From Trema orientale (taxonomy: Eukaryota; Streptophyta; Magnoliopsida; Rosales; Cannabaceae), in assembly GCA_002914845.1 (NCBI GenBank), contig JXTC01000083.1, positions 203,297 through 267,296 on the forward strand: DNA of 64,000 nucleotides. Reading direction: 5' to 3'. Under the pieces are notes generated by a model. The model worked only from the letters and a program-made list of their open reading frames with translations. It was not told the DNA's origin and ran no database searches. This document shows positions 1-11,394 of the stretch, in pieces (positions within the stretch are counted from its first letter, which is position 1; every line of letters begins with the position of its first letter). The translations under genes and the position numbers were made by a program.

Positions 1-762
1 GGAGAAAGAAGAGAGAGAGAGACTTTTATATAATCTGATTTTTTTTTTAAAACCTGATCAAAAGACTATTTTACCCTTTTAAAAAGCAGGTTTTTACACA
101 ATTAAATAACTAAATTAATAGTAAGATACTCTAATTAGATATGTATTACATATGTATCCATATTTAATGGTGATAAGATCATTTGCTTAATTTTGCATAC
201 AATATATAACTAATATGCACTAATAATGAAGTAGGTTAAACAAGTATTCCTTGATTATATTGTCATACTAAATACAAAAGATAAGGAGGGTTTTTCTATG
301 TAATTTATTTCGTTTCGCTGAAATATTTTATGATTATGATCTAGATAACTATAATATAAGATGTGGGAGCCTTATATGTATATATTCAATATTGTGTTGC
401 TAAACATTTGCAAACAGGAGCAACTGGGATTTTATTTTATTTTGTTCTACATTTTTTTTAAGGAAAAAAAGGGATATTTTTCGTAAGATAATGACATTTT
501 AAAGTAGTTGAGATAATCGGATACACCTGCAATTGATCCGAATATAATATATAATAGCCAGTGCTATGTTTATTGGTGTAACTAAATGTGATCTAAATAA
601 TCATTTCCCCAGGATTTGTAATTAATCTTGATTTGTTTTATTTTGCATCTTAGAATAGGAGATTATTTGGTTTAGTAACGTGGGATGCACAAAGTACTTC
701 AATCATACAACTATGTACTGGTTACATACCGATGTTGCGTATACAGTTATATTGAGACTAAT
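1..762. other. AT-rich upstream region of the phylloplanin-like gene
   Basis: No gene or recognisable transposon is visible. It is AT-rich with scattered short open frames. The last few hundred bases presumably include the promoter of the gene at 891. Confidence 0.5.
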
Positions 763-770
763 TATAAATA
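763..770 (+). promoter_or_regulatory. TATA box of the phylloplanin-like gene
   Basis: The octamer TATAAATA lies about 120 bp before the ATG at 891. It is followed by a CT-rich, A-rich leader (around 820-890), as expected of a plant 5'UTR. The transcription start is inferred at about 795-800. Confidence 0.6.
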
Positions 771-890
771 TAGATGATTTGTTCCAAAATTATTAAACAG
801 AAACAAATTTTGGAACATCTTTCTTTCCAAGTCTCTACTCTCAAACACATAATTATATCCATCTAAAAGCTTGTTACATAATACATTGTC

Positions 891-1487
891 ATGGCATACC
901 AAACTCCTGTTCTCTTGCTTATTGCCACATTGCTCGTTTCCATGATGAGCACGTTCGCCCATTGCATGCGCATTTTACCAAATCATAAACTCCCCGCCAA
1001 TGCTCCTAGTCCTAGTCCTAGTCCTAGTAACAATGAGCCACTGGTAAGAGTGCGTATTCCTGGTATGTTACAGTGCTCTCTCCCACCGGCAATCCCTCCT
1101 AAATTTCCACCTCTCGTGGCCGGAGTGAACGTGGGCTTGTCCTGTGACGGGGGTGTAACTATCATCGGCAACGCTGTCACCAATACTTCTGGATTTTTTG
1201 AGATTGTTCTCGACAGTGCAAGCAGCGTTTTGTTCAGTGCATCTAAATCTGATGCGTGTAGAGTAATTCCCAGACTCCCTATTGCTCTTTGTAGAGTTTG
1301 GCTTCCCAAAGGAGTGCTCGAAAACCCTGTTGGCGCTGTCCTATCTATTACAGATAAACTTTTTGGTAATAATGACAACGTCGTTTCGGCCGGAAACGAC
1401 CACACTCTTCACGCAATGCATGGTGACCATCTCAGTTACACCCGCAAATCTCCATACGACAAGTACAACCACGTCGTTTACCCATGA
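891..1487 (+). CDS. Phylloplanin-like secreted protein (Pollen Ole e 1 / extensin-like family)
   Basis: A single 198-codon open frame without introns. Residues 1-25 form a classic signal peptide (hydrophobic LLLIATLLV core ending FAHC), so the product should be secreted. A short Pro/Ser linker (PAPSPSPSPS, about residues 36-46) follows, then the Ole e 1-like domain. The cysteines visible in QCSLPP, LSCDGG, DACRV and ALCRV match the conserved cysteine pattern of phylloplanin-like proteins, and the segment NTSGFFEIVLD matches the family core. The C-terminal ~35 residues after SAGND are polar, His/Tyr-rich and unlike the family core. Family members are small wall or surface proteins; tobacco phylloplanin is a leaf-surface antimicrobial protein, but function here is inferred only from family. 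The ATG at 891 is chosen because it begins the signal peptide and lies downstream of a TATA box. The long antisense frame at 983-1405 is a shadow. Confidence 0.85.
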   Translation: MAYQTPVLLLIATLLVSMMSTFAHCMRILPNHKLPANAPSPSPSPSNNEPLVRVRIPGMLQCSLPPAIPPKFPPLVAGVNVGLSCDGGVTIIGNAVTNTSGFFEIVLDSASSVLFSASKSDACRVIPRLPIALCRVWLPKGVLENPVGAVLSITDKLFGNNDNVVSAGNDHTLHAMHGDHLSYTRKSPYDKYNHVVYP

Positions 1488-1596
1488 CAATCTTCTTAAT
1501 TATAACGACCATTCAACCATTGCGTGCATTTATTGTTTATTTCTTTTGATTCCAATCTGGTTAATTGGCTTGTTGTTGATGCTTTCCTATGTAATC

Positions 1597-1662
1597 GGTA
1601 TAGAGATGTTTCAAAAATAATTAAATTAAGGTATAGAGATGTTTCGAAAATAATTAAATTAA
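1597..1662. repeat. 33-bp tandem duplication in the 3' flank of the phylloplanin-like gene
   Basis: A unit beginning GGTATAGAGATGTTTC occurs at 1597-1629 and again at 1630-1662, differing at about one base (TTTCAAAAA against TTTCGAAAA). It lies ~110 bp after the stop codon, probably within the 3'UTR. Confidence 0.85.
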
Positions 1663-1699
1663 GTTATTATAATATGTTTACATTAATCTTTATTGTGTT

Positions 1700-2775
1700 T
1701 CGTTTATAATCTGTTGCGAACTGTATGACTGTTCGGCCGACAAAACTATTGGGAAACATAAGAGGCCCGGCTAGGATTTCATTCGGTACTGTTCGTGCCC
1801 GATGCCGCCACTAGGCCAAATAGATAGATGGCGTCAGACCCTCCTCCGGCGCATGGACGCATACTTAGACCCTCACATGTGCACCACCATTGCTTCCCCT
1901 CCTCCGCCATCCACCGTCCCACCATTACACGAAAAAGGGACTTTGTGAAGAAATAAAACCAACCAGCCACAAAATCAGTGGTATCACGACCCAAACTCTG
2001 GCCAGTATTAAAAGGGGAATTTCATAAGTGGAAATTCGTAAGTTGTTTTAAGAAAATTTATAAATTTTAATTTTTTAGAAAAACGACAAAAAGTTTCGAA
2101 ACGATATTTTCTGCAAAAGTTTATAAAGATAATCCAAAATATAAATTCCTACAATTTATGATCACCTTTAGACATAGACTAATAATAAAAATTATAGAGT
2201 GTATCTGTTGATGGAGGTTTTGTCAACAATAAATTTTGAGATTTATGAGATGTGGCTTATGTGATACGAACCTCGCCAACCTGTGACGAAACCCGAAACA
2301 AGGATGATGCCTAGGACCGTTCTACAATCAGATTCGGATGGGAAACCTCGACCCAACACCTATAAAGAGATGTGAACCTTGGTATAAGGGAAGACGCCAC
2401 AATCAAGGATGGAAAACTCGATTGATAAGTCAAGGGATGAACGCCACAGAGAAATCTGATAAGTTCGAATAAGTTCTCAAAGAACCAAAGAGAAATTACT
2501 CTCAATTTTTGATGAATTGTAATCTTCTATTAATGAATGAAAAGTGTACATTATATAGGCCAAGGGCCACGAAATTGGTAGCTAAAAGTCTCCTAAAAAG
2601 CTTCCCAAAACAAGAAAAGGAAACTAAAATATCCTAATTTGAATTCTGAAAGTTGAATTCCTACAGTTACCCTAAAACGCACCTAACTCACAATAAAAAA
2701 GGAAAGTATCTTAATTGGCATGCAAGCCTTACAACTCTATAATAAAACTAATAATAAATAAATAAAAAAGATAAT
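1700..2775. other. Intergenic, probable degraded LTR-type sequence
   Basis: No gene is supported. From about 2170 to 2760 the sequence resembles retrotransposon LTR or leader DNA (CACATTATATAGGCCAAG-like minus-strand promoter context near 2550) and directly abuts the 3' end of the minus-strand gypsy relic, so it may be that element's 3' LTR. I could not find a matching partner on the other side, so this stays tentative. Confidence 0.3.
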
Positions 2776-4363
2776 TTATTTAATTGCTACCAGCCATTCT
2801 TCTTGATGAGTCAAAATCGGGTAAGTTACCCAAATTGGGAAACTAGCCTGTAATTCGCGCACCCTTTGAGCAGTTCCCTTTGGAGAGCCTTTTCTAGAAT
2901 ATTCCAAAGCTTGAATAATGGAAATCCAACCTTGTGGACCATGTATGACATCATCCTTGGGCCTCCAAGAATTTATCTCAGTCCAAATGCTTTGAATCAG
3001 CCCATTGAAAGACTCCATGANTGAACCTTTTAGCTCGAACTCTTGTAACCGGTCCAATTGGAACTTGAATTGAATCCGCATTCCATGTTTTCATGCTTGC
3101 CATGTTCTCATCATTCCCCTCCTCTTGAAAAGGATTTGTCCTCAAATCTTCACCTCGTTTATATCGAATGATGTATGGAAACGTCTCAAAGAATTTCACC
3201 CATCGTACATGCCTCTTATTCACGAACGTCTGGTAAAAACTCACAAGTCTATGAAAACTGCGCATATGACTTACGTTCGCTGGACTTGGCCATTCTTGGA
3301 CAGCACGAATCTTTTCTTCATCAACCTGCCTTAGTAGTTTCTTTATCTTCTCTGGATTACTCCTATAGGCTGGTCGGTTTGTAATGTTGGCACTGGGCTT
3401 GAAGTCAATTTGATGCTCAATTTCTCGGATTGGTGGTAATTTACTTGGGATTTTCTCGGGGAAAACATCATCAAATTTCTCATTGGCTGAACTCTTCTCT
3501 TTCTGTTTTTGCTCAACAGATTCAGCCTTACTCTCTCTTTTTCTCTCTAAGACTGTGTGACTCTCATCCCTTTCACTCTTACTATGGACAACCTCACTAT
3601 TCTTTTCACTCTTATTCTTTTGTTCGCTCAAGTTCTTTTGATCACTCAATTTTTGCAATCTCACTTGATCTTCATAAACCTGTTTTGGAGTCATCGGAAC
3701 TAGAGTGATTGTTCGGTGGTTGAACATGAATGAATATTTGTTGGTGAAGGCATCATGTTGTACACGCCGATCATATTGCCACGGTCTTCCTAGGAGAAGA
3801 TGCCCAGCTTGTATTGGTATCGCATCGCACAACACTTCATCTTCATATTTACCGATTCGAAATGGTACAACAACCTGCTTTGTAACCCTCACTTCACGAC
3901 TATCATTCAACCATTGCAGCTTGTATGGATGCGGGTGCCTAAGTGTCATGAGCCCTAGCTTTTCAACCATGGAAGTACTAGCAATATTAGTGCAACTGCC
4001 ACCATCAACAATAACACTACATACCTTGTCTTTCACGTGGCAACGGGTGTGAAAGATGTTCTCTCGCTGTACTTCTTCTTCCTCTTTAACTTGCAAGCTT
4101 AAGGCTCGTCGTGCGACTAACCCAAGCATCTTACCATAATCTACTCCAAACTCCTCAACTTCTCTTCGGTGCAACCTATCCCTCCTAGGTGGCTGCCTCC
4201 GTTGTGATCCTCCCTCTTCTATCCTATCCAACCTTTCATGTATTTGTTCTAATTCCGCCCTCATCATCCTCCTCATCTCTCCCATGAATGCTTGAATTTG
4301 TAAATTCTGAACAGCTTGTTGTTGAACCTCTTCGTTTGCACTTTTCTCTTGATTTTTAGACAT
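2776..4363 (-). mobile_element. Ty3/gypsy chromovirus (Tekay/Del-like) relic with a fused, internally deleted gag-pol frame
   Basis: A minus-strand open frame runs from an ATG at 4363 to 2978 (461 codons, one N-containing codon), with a further in-family tail to 2776. In order it holds: a Gag N-terminus (MSKNQEK, then MRAELEQIHERLDRIEE); a jump over the Gag core and zinc knuckle; a retropepsin domain (VDGGSCTNIAS active-site region, HLLLGRPWQYDRR); a charged Lys/Ser/Glu linker; the start of reverse transcriptase (FDDVFPEKIPSKLPPI, then NRPAYRSNP); a jump over the RT catalytic core to its far end (VQEWPSPANVSHMRSFH); a jump to the RNase H end (FPYIIRYKRGEDL); and the conserved element tail (GPVTRVRAKRF, SWRPKDD). 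The catalytic centres of RT, the bulk of RNase H and all of integrase are absent, so it cannot be autonomous. The frame nevertheless stays open across every junction. Lineage is judged from motif memory, not from alignment. Confidence 0.8.
3021..3021. other. Single-N assembly join inside the gypsy relic
   Basis: Here the sequence reads CCATGA-N-TGAACC, whereas the second copy of this segment at 4972-5158 reads CCATGAACC. The bases TGA are therefore repeated on both sides of the N, as when two contig ends that overlap by a few bases are joined unmerged. Confidence 0.7.
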
Positions 4364-4970
4364 GATTGAAATCTACAAAACAATGTTAGTAAAAGAAAGG
4401 ACCTCACACACTCTCTCACGTGTTTCACTTGAATAGTGAATCACTCAATTTCACTCGTGTTTCACTCTTAATCAGATCGGCTTTTACCCTCTTATGTGCT
4501 CACCACTCTTGCCTTTTTCCACTCGTAATTCCTCTATAGGTTCTTATCAAACTAATTCAAACAACTAGCAGAATTTCTTTGCAACAATCCACACCAAAAC
4601 TCACCAACCAAATTAGGATTTAATGTAGCAATCTGGAATAATAGTGTTAGGAAGTTGACAATTAAAGAAAAAGAAAACTCTAGGTTCAAAGTCGTAAGCA
4701 AAACTTTGAAGGACTACACGAAACAAAGAAACAAGAGAAAAACGCGCACAAAACTTCGAAGGCTCAGAAAGTGATGAAAACGAAGGATTTTGGATTCGAA
4801 AACTGGGGTGAACAAAACATAGTCTGTTCAAGGTCGTAGAGCTCGGAATAAGCTTCGATTTGGTATATAATACGTGTCGTTTCGATACCCGGATCAAAAG
4901 TTACGACCGTTTTACTGAAGCACTATCAAAAACCTTTAATTCGGCTAGAAATTTCTTGATTCTTCTCTTC
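4364..4970. other. Non-coding leader side of the gypsy relic
   Basis: No gene is supported. This lies upstream of the minus-strand gag start and probably represents the element's untranslated leader or 5' LTR material. It ends at a single N (4971). Confidence 0.4.
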
Positions 4971-4971
4971 N
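4971..4971. other. Single-N assembly join
   Basis: One N separates the leader-side sequence from an immediate second copy of the gypsy tail. Together with the N at 3021 it suggests that order or copy number here may be an assembly product. Confidence 0.7.
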
Positions 4972-5158
4972 CCAACCTTGTGGACCATGTATGACATCAT
5001 CCTTGGGCCTCCAAGAATTTATCTCAGTCCAAATGCTTTGAATCAGCCCATTGAAAGACTCCATGAACCTTTTAGCTCGAACTCTTGTAACCGGTCCAAT
5101 TGGAACTTGAATTGGATCCGCATTCCATGTTTTCATGCTTGCCATGTTCTCATCATTA
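4972..5158 (-). mobile_element. Second copy of the gypsy element tail (duplicate of ~2931-3118)
   Basis: About 187 bp nearly identical to 2931-3118, coding on the minus strand for the same tail (NDENMASMKTWNAD, GPVTRVRAKRF, FNGLIQSIWTEINSWRPKDD). Differences seen are one substitution (GAATTGGATCC here against GAATTGAATCC) and the absence of the N-linked TGA. Near-identity suggests either a recent duplication or an assembly artefact at the adjacent N. Confidence 0.8.
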
Positions 5159-5159
5159 T

Positions 5160-5720
5160 GTGTGAAACGAATTGAAAAGTAAAGCAAAGTAAAGAGACAA
5201 GAATCTTATAGTGGTTCAGCCCCAAAAAAGATGAGCCTACATCCACTGTTCTTCACTATTTTCTGGATTACAAGAGTTTCTCTAAGTCTCAAGGTGAGAG
5301 CAAAGAGAATTACAGAGAGAATGTATAGCAAAGTGATTGTGAGATAACTGCGTCGTCCTCAATAATAAGATTGAACCCCCTTTATATAGGTAAGGGTGGC
5401 TCAATATTCCCCAATTGTGAAAATAGGAAAGTACATAATCAGAAAATACAATTTCGGATAATAATATAAAAATTGGGTAATAACTTAAATAGAATGGATT
5501 GCTTGATCTCTACTCAGATGCTTGTTTCCCTTTCTTTATAGATTACCCGTTTGAAAAACTTGATATAGTTTCCTTTTCTTCTGGTCGTACTTTATTCATT
5601 CGGAGGAGGTCGCAATTCAATCAGAAAAGCGTACATGTGAGCTAACACATTTAACTCGGTCGTTGACTTTTCTTTTCTGGTGTTGACTAATGTAGATTTA
5701 AGTTCGCACAACAGTATTCA
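5160..5720 (-). mobile_element. Probable LTR fragment, minus orientation
   Basis: Read on the minus strand there is a TATATAAAGGGGG promoter-like box (plus-strand CCCCCTTTATATA near 5380). Further along in that direction come the GGTTCAGCCCC and CTACATCCACTG stretches (around 5210-5245) that recur in plant LTRs. No paired LTR or target duplication was found. Family is not assigned. Confidence 0.4.
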
Positions 5721-7479
5721 AGCATCATCATCATCACCACATGTAGGCATAATGAGTAATATAAGTTAAATCCATGATATGAGCCTAAAAGTGTTATTAT
5801 AAATTCAAAATAAGAGTTACTATATAATTGCCCATTATTAAACTAGTAACAAGTGTCCTTTAAATCACTCCGCTCCGAAGTTGCCCAAATCAAACTACGC
5901 ACTACCTGAGAGAGAAAAAGATGGGTGAGCATTTATATGCTCACTAAGAATTCAATTACCTTTTTGGAATGAATGCAACTTTTCAAACCAATATGGTTAG
6001 TATCTTTCTAAATCCATTTATAAATCAAGTTCGTAAACGTAATCAAGATGAAAGATAGCCATATATTAAAAACCAAAACTAAAATCCACATCATTGTACA
6101 TATCATAAATCAACTATAAACATGAGTAAGCTCTCATACTTCGATTGCTGCCGCAGGGGCCTAGGTCTCCCACCTAGCACTACAGCAACTCGCTAGTGAT
6201 CTAAAATACTATAATGCGATAATGATGCTCAAGTACGTGATTCTATAGTGTGTATAACATATGATAGAGTATGTAATAACCATGCAATGAAGATATAACC
6301 AAAATCATACTTTAAACTCCATGTGGTATTGTCCTGGGATTTATAGAAAATCGGGCAGCATAATAGCTGTATTTTCCCAAAATCATAATTTGAAACCTTC
6401 GTAAAAATAACACAATCCAATCTCAGAACAATCTAATATGTCTCAATAATTTTCAAGTTCAACAAATATCCATTCAAATCACTTGAAAGCAAGGAAGTCC
6501 CCCATTTTTCAAAAAATAGGTCATAATGCGTAATTTCAATAAAAACAAGTTCAAAAGCTAGGTAATTGAACTCCTAACTCGCTTTGATAGCTATGCCGCT
6601 TATAAAAACTTCCGTTGATCACTTGGTACTCGAAAGGTCGTTTCGGAAATTCCGTAAGCTCACTTTGAGGTATCACTTTTCCAACGAAGTCTTAAATTGA
6701 GAAACATATATCACAACTGAATTCCTAGCTCCAAAAATAGCTAGGTTAGACATATAACTCGATTAATTTAATTCCGAGCCAAAACCTGACTCATGGCATG
6801 CAAAATGATACGGAATCCTGAGCCTCATGTCTCAGAATTCATACCGTAATGAAAATATCATTATTATATATCAAAGCTTGCCACCTCACTAAGTCCAATT
6901 TCAAAGTCGAAACTTCATTTCGAGGCCCCGAGCCTTAATTGGGCCTTAATATTAGATTTATTAAGAAAGTTATGAAAATATCACTTTCTGAAAATATTTT
7001 CGTAAATACCACTTTTTCATGGTCAGATTTCTCATACTCCAAATTTCAACTCCGCTCAACACAACTAGCTATCCTTATGTCTCAAATCACATAATCATCT
7101 CATAGAGTTTTATCAATACCACTTAAACTTTACAAAATAATTATATAAATGCCACTATTTTGTTACAAAAATGACCAATAAAACTTCAAACACTCACTAG
7201 AGCTTGTTCGCCGAAAATTAGTAGCTGAAACTTATCGGGTTAGACTCAAGAGAGGCCGCTCTTGCTAGCAAGGGTGGTTATCAGTGGTGTTGGGTGGTAA
7301 AAACATTAAAATCAGTTGCAAATGGTCGCAGCTTCACGAACGTCTTTCTTGTGCCTCGGCTACACGACGGCATCTGGAGGAGGGAGGCACTGGTTTGCCA
7401 GTCATCGGGAGGCGGCTGGTCAAAGCTCGCAGTCTGGGTCAACACTGGTGGCTTATTTTGGGCACTGCACAATGAACAG

Positions 7480-7532
<53 letters not shown>

Positions 7533-8280
7533 GGGAAAAATTAGAGATTTGGGAATTTGGGGATTCTATTTTTGACACATGGCAATTATGGGCTGGGTAA
7601 ATAACTTTTTAAAATTGTATCATGGCCCACATTTCATATTTCTACTTCATTTAAGTCCTTGAGAATTCGAATTTAACCCCAACTTCAACAATTCCTTTCA
7701 CTTTCATTCCTCATTTGAATTTAGTGAAAACTTCAGCCATTTTTTATTTATTTTAATCCTCTATTTATGAAAAGATCAAAATACCCTTACTTAAAAATAA
7801 AAAATTTTACAAGTGGCATAAAACTTCTCTAAGTAGAAAATAGATCCACAAAATAAGAACACATAATCGAATACTAACAAAAACGTTAAACAAGACACAA
7901 AATTTTGGCATGATTCAGCCAAAAATTGATCAACGTCCATGTGATGAACAACAATAGTTTCTTGCTATTCAAAAGTGAACAATTACAAGGCAATTATAAG
8001 AACAACAATCCCATAAAGAATCCTCAAATCAGCAAACCTAAGCTTTCGCTCTTTTATTGTTCAATTCTCTCTTTGTCATTCTTTTCTCTATATCTCACCC
8101 TTAGTTTTCCAAATTCGTAAAATACATGTACAATCCTATTCCCATCTTGTTTCTCCAGTGTAAATAGGACCCATTATTTGCCCGATCAATTACATGAAGG
8201 AACTTAGAAAACTCTAAATTTACAAATCTAAAAACACTAAAAATAGAAATTTGCAAGTCTTCACATTGTTACACTGTTAT
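5721..8280. other. Gene-free, probable LTR or leader debris
   Basis: No coding region is supported. Phrases such as the GGTGAGCATTTATATGCTCACTAAGAA stretch (near 5925) and the GC-richer block 7200-7470 look retrotransposon-like, but no boundaries could be drawn. It contains the TG/AG microsatellite listed separately. Confidence 0.35.
7481..7528. repeat. Compound microsatellite (TG)n(AG)n
   Basis: About ten TG units (7481-7500) are followed directly by about fourteen AG units (7501-7528). Confidence 0.95.
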
Positions 8281-8454
8281 TATGACACTGATATGGAATG
8301 TCTTGATAGAAGTGAGATCTTCAAGAACATTGCGTTATTATCTTGACAGACTATATGATCATCATGGTGATGAATGCCTAGAAGCAAATTTTCACAGATC
8401 TCCACCTGACTTCGAATTTATTGCAAACTACTACTTCTCCACCTATGCTCAATT

Positions 8455-8890
8455 GATTAGGATATTGATAAAGCTCAAGTAATGTATGAACTTGATCGCT
8501 ACCAATGACTTTGTCAATAGATCAGCTAAGTTATCATCAATATGTATCTTCTCCATCATATCTTCACCCTTTGACACCATATTTCCCAGGAAATTTGACT
8601 TGATATCTATGTGCTTTATTCATTCATGAAACATACCATTTTTAGTCAAATAAATCACTATATAATTATCACAAGGAATTCATGTCGATGTCTTCTACAA
8701 CAATCTTAGCTCAATAATCATCCCTTGTACTCTCAAAGCTCCGTTAAAGTTATATATTCAGCTTCTGTTGAAGATAAAGCTACTATGGATAGATTGAAGA
8801 GTATCTTTCTTGTTTATTGTTCTGCCAATCAAGATAAAAATATATTCTATCAAGGATATCTTTATACCGCACTTCCAGCATAATCATCCA
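8455..8890 (-). pseudogene. Degenerate Ty1/copia RNase H region
   Basis: Read on the minus strand, 8890-8455 gives the end of copia pol in pieces. First comes a GYAD-type run ending DDYAGSAV, then LSIVALSSTEAEYIT, the hallmark copia RNase H motif. After further scattered stops comes a DNLADLLTKSL-like remnant of the DNxADxxTK motif. Multiple in-frame stops and short deletions show it is dead. No LTRs could be paired with it. Confidence 0.75.
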
Positions 8891-9689
8891 TTATAGCACC
8901 CAACTCTCCAATAACTCCACCTCTAAGAAGGAACTCTTGAAATCACCGACTATGAGAGAAAAAGGAGGAAGAGAGAAATTCAGGAAGAGGTCTATGTATG
9001 TTTATAAGAGAGGATTAATACAACATAGAGAAAACTAGGTGGATCACCAAGTTTTTTAAATTGATTTAAATAGATGTCCCTAGTTTTAAAAATTATTGCT
9101 AAATCTCCATTCTTTTTAAAGTTTTAACTGTGGAATATTTTTGTTTCTATTTTTGTTATTTCTTTAATAGGTTAGTTTTTTTATATAAGTTTTATTTACT
9201 ATTTATCTTTCTCTCTCTCCTTTCTCCTTCTCGCTCTCGTTCTATTTTTCTCAAATCTCCTGCTCTCTCTGTCTCTCTGTCTCTATCTCTCTCCCTCTCT
9301 TTCTCTTATTCTACTTTGTTCACTATATCTCTATTCTCCTCCGCCCATCTCGCTTTGTGGTTTGGCTAGATCTTAAAAACGCTGAAGCGGAAGAATATGA
9401 ACTATAGAATTTTTCTAAAAAAATAATAGCTTATATGAATACAAAGATCTTAACCAAGTTATGTTAATTAAATAAATATGATAAGAGTATAAACAATTTA
9501 CCTCTTGAAATAATTAGGAGGGTTCCAGACTTTCCGCCTTAATCATTTAGTTTTTCTGAACTATGACTCACACCAAGTACTAGACGTGTGGATGTCTATG
9601 GAAGAGAATAGGAATAACAAAAATTATGGTAAATATTCGGTTCTTACATTTTGTCCTTAATACATGAGATTATTAACTTTTTATATACA
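8891..9689. other. Gene-free; includes CT-rich low-complexity tract
   Basis: No gene is supported. From about 9205 to 9330 the plus strand is almost pure CT/TCTC-rich and generates a low-complexity open frame that I reject. The rest is AT-rich and unassigned. Confidence 0.5.
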
Positions 9690-11170
9690 TAGATTAACCG
9701 CGAGTGCACGGGTCATAAACAAGTAATAAAGTGATAAATATAGAGTTGTCGATCCCACGAGGAATTGGGTGTTAAATTATCGTTAATTATCAGAATTGTC
9801 GTGACCTAACTTTATCTAAACAACCAAATTAAATGAATTTATAATTAAATGAAAACAAAAATAAATATAAATATAAAAACAAAATATGGAGACTTCTATG
9901 CACAAATATACTAGGAGATTGAATTCATCGAACCATCAATTATGTCTTTTGATCACCAATTATATTTAATGAATTATTCCTAGTTTATAAGCCAAGAACC
10001 CAAAGGTATTTCTACTCCCTCTCTTGAGTACTGAGTGAAATCACTCCTAAAATCTCGGTTCTAATATCTCTATTCCGAACCTAGAAATTAAGAATTCATT
10101 ATATTCAATGGTTCTTTGATCATAGCTTCAAAGAATCACAGGTTCTCTTAAACTTTACAAGTCCCAGGTTATACTATCCTATGGTTGTTTCTAAAATTCC
10201 CTTTCTCAAGTGCCAAACTTAGAAACTAAATCATCCAACTAGTAGCTAATTAGCTGAAAAGTATTAAGCATAGAATAGTATAAATGAATTTAAAAACAAT
10301 ACCAAAGAACATATTAGAAATCAAGACATAGAATCACAGTTTAAGTTACATCAAATCCTAATTATATATCAATTAATTCAATATAGGAGAATCCAACACT
10401 AATTTCAACAACAATTTTATATATCTAAATATATTCAATAATCAAGTATAATACAAAATTCAAATGAGACTAGGGTGAGAAAAAAGATGAGAAAAGCGCT
10501 TTTGTGGAGGTAGAACTTTAAGCCTACAATTCTTCAAGCAACTCTCTCAAGCTTCCTCTCTAAGAATTTTAGCTCCAAGCTCCTCCCTCTCTAGAAATTT
10601 TGAGCTCTCTTTCTTATGTTTTCTCTCCAACTCTTCACACTTAAAATGGAGGCTTAATGATATATTTAAGGGGCCCCAAGGTGACCTAGGTCGGGTGGAA
10701 TGTGAACCATTCGATCAGATAGTATCAATGATGCAGATTGGCTCTAAAAGCTTGCTAAAAACGCACTTCCGGACGCTGTGTAGTGCCGCGATGCTCCCTG
10801 GCAAGCACTCGGTGCTCTTGTCTCTGGAACTCAGTTTTCCAGGTAGCGCCGCGACGCTACTATTACAGTGCTACGGCGCTCTCGACTCTGGAACTCAGCA
10901 CGATAGCTTTTCTTCTCGGGGGCGCTATTTCTTCGTTTTAGCTCCGTTTTGCCTGATTTTCATTGTGTTGTATTCGTATCGGACTCAACTTTTATTCCAA
11001 ATGGTTGAAATATCCATATTTATTACTAATTTTTATTGATTCTCATTTATTCATAAGAACTATAAAAAAAAAAAAGCGAAAGTACATCAAACTAACAAAA
11101 ATACTTGAGAAATTACAATTATTTGAGTTGAATGATACTTGATTTGTGAGTGAATTGATCACTCATCAAA
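9690..11170 (-). repeat. Unclassified dispersed repeat, copy 1 (inverted)
   Basis: The left edge carries the block GTCGATCCCACGAGGAATTG followed by GGTGTT, the reverse complement of the block ending copy 2 (near 15850). A leader-like segment at 10480-10640 and the segment 11080-11170 (CATCAAACTAACAAAAATAC...) match copy 2 in reverse (near 14990-15070 and 14551-14637). It contains a GC-rich patch at ~10770-10920. No open frame fits a known transposon protein. The block motif is familiar from plant intergenic DNA but I cannot name the class. Confidence 0.6.
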
Positions 11171-11394
11171 ACTATATATAGAAAATATAGAGAAAATAAC
11201 TATTTATAGAAGAGTGGAAAATTGGGTCTTCTACTCTTATACTAAAAGACCGACACACCAGCTATAGGGGATTCTCTATGGTAGGCATGTTCCATAATGA
11301 GTAAAACTCCTTATGGACTCCTCTTTCCCAGTTTTCTGTTTTGCTAAAAACCTATCTAGTAATTTCCTTATTTTGGTTGAATACTGTTGGGAGG

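Noticed and set aside
983..1405. 140-codon antisense open frame
   Set aside because: It lies opposite the phylloplanin-like gene and has no family resemblance; a shadow of the real frame.
1779..1994. 71-codon minus-strand frame
   Set aside because: No recognisable domain, no supporting signals; low-complexity chance frame.
9130..9369. Ser/Leu-rich 79-codon frame
   Set aside because: It is the translation of a CT-rich low-complexity tract.
10695..11039. 114-codon frame in the GC-rich patch
   Set aside because: It falls inside dispersed repeat copy 1 and resembles no transposon or host protein.
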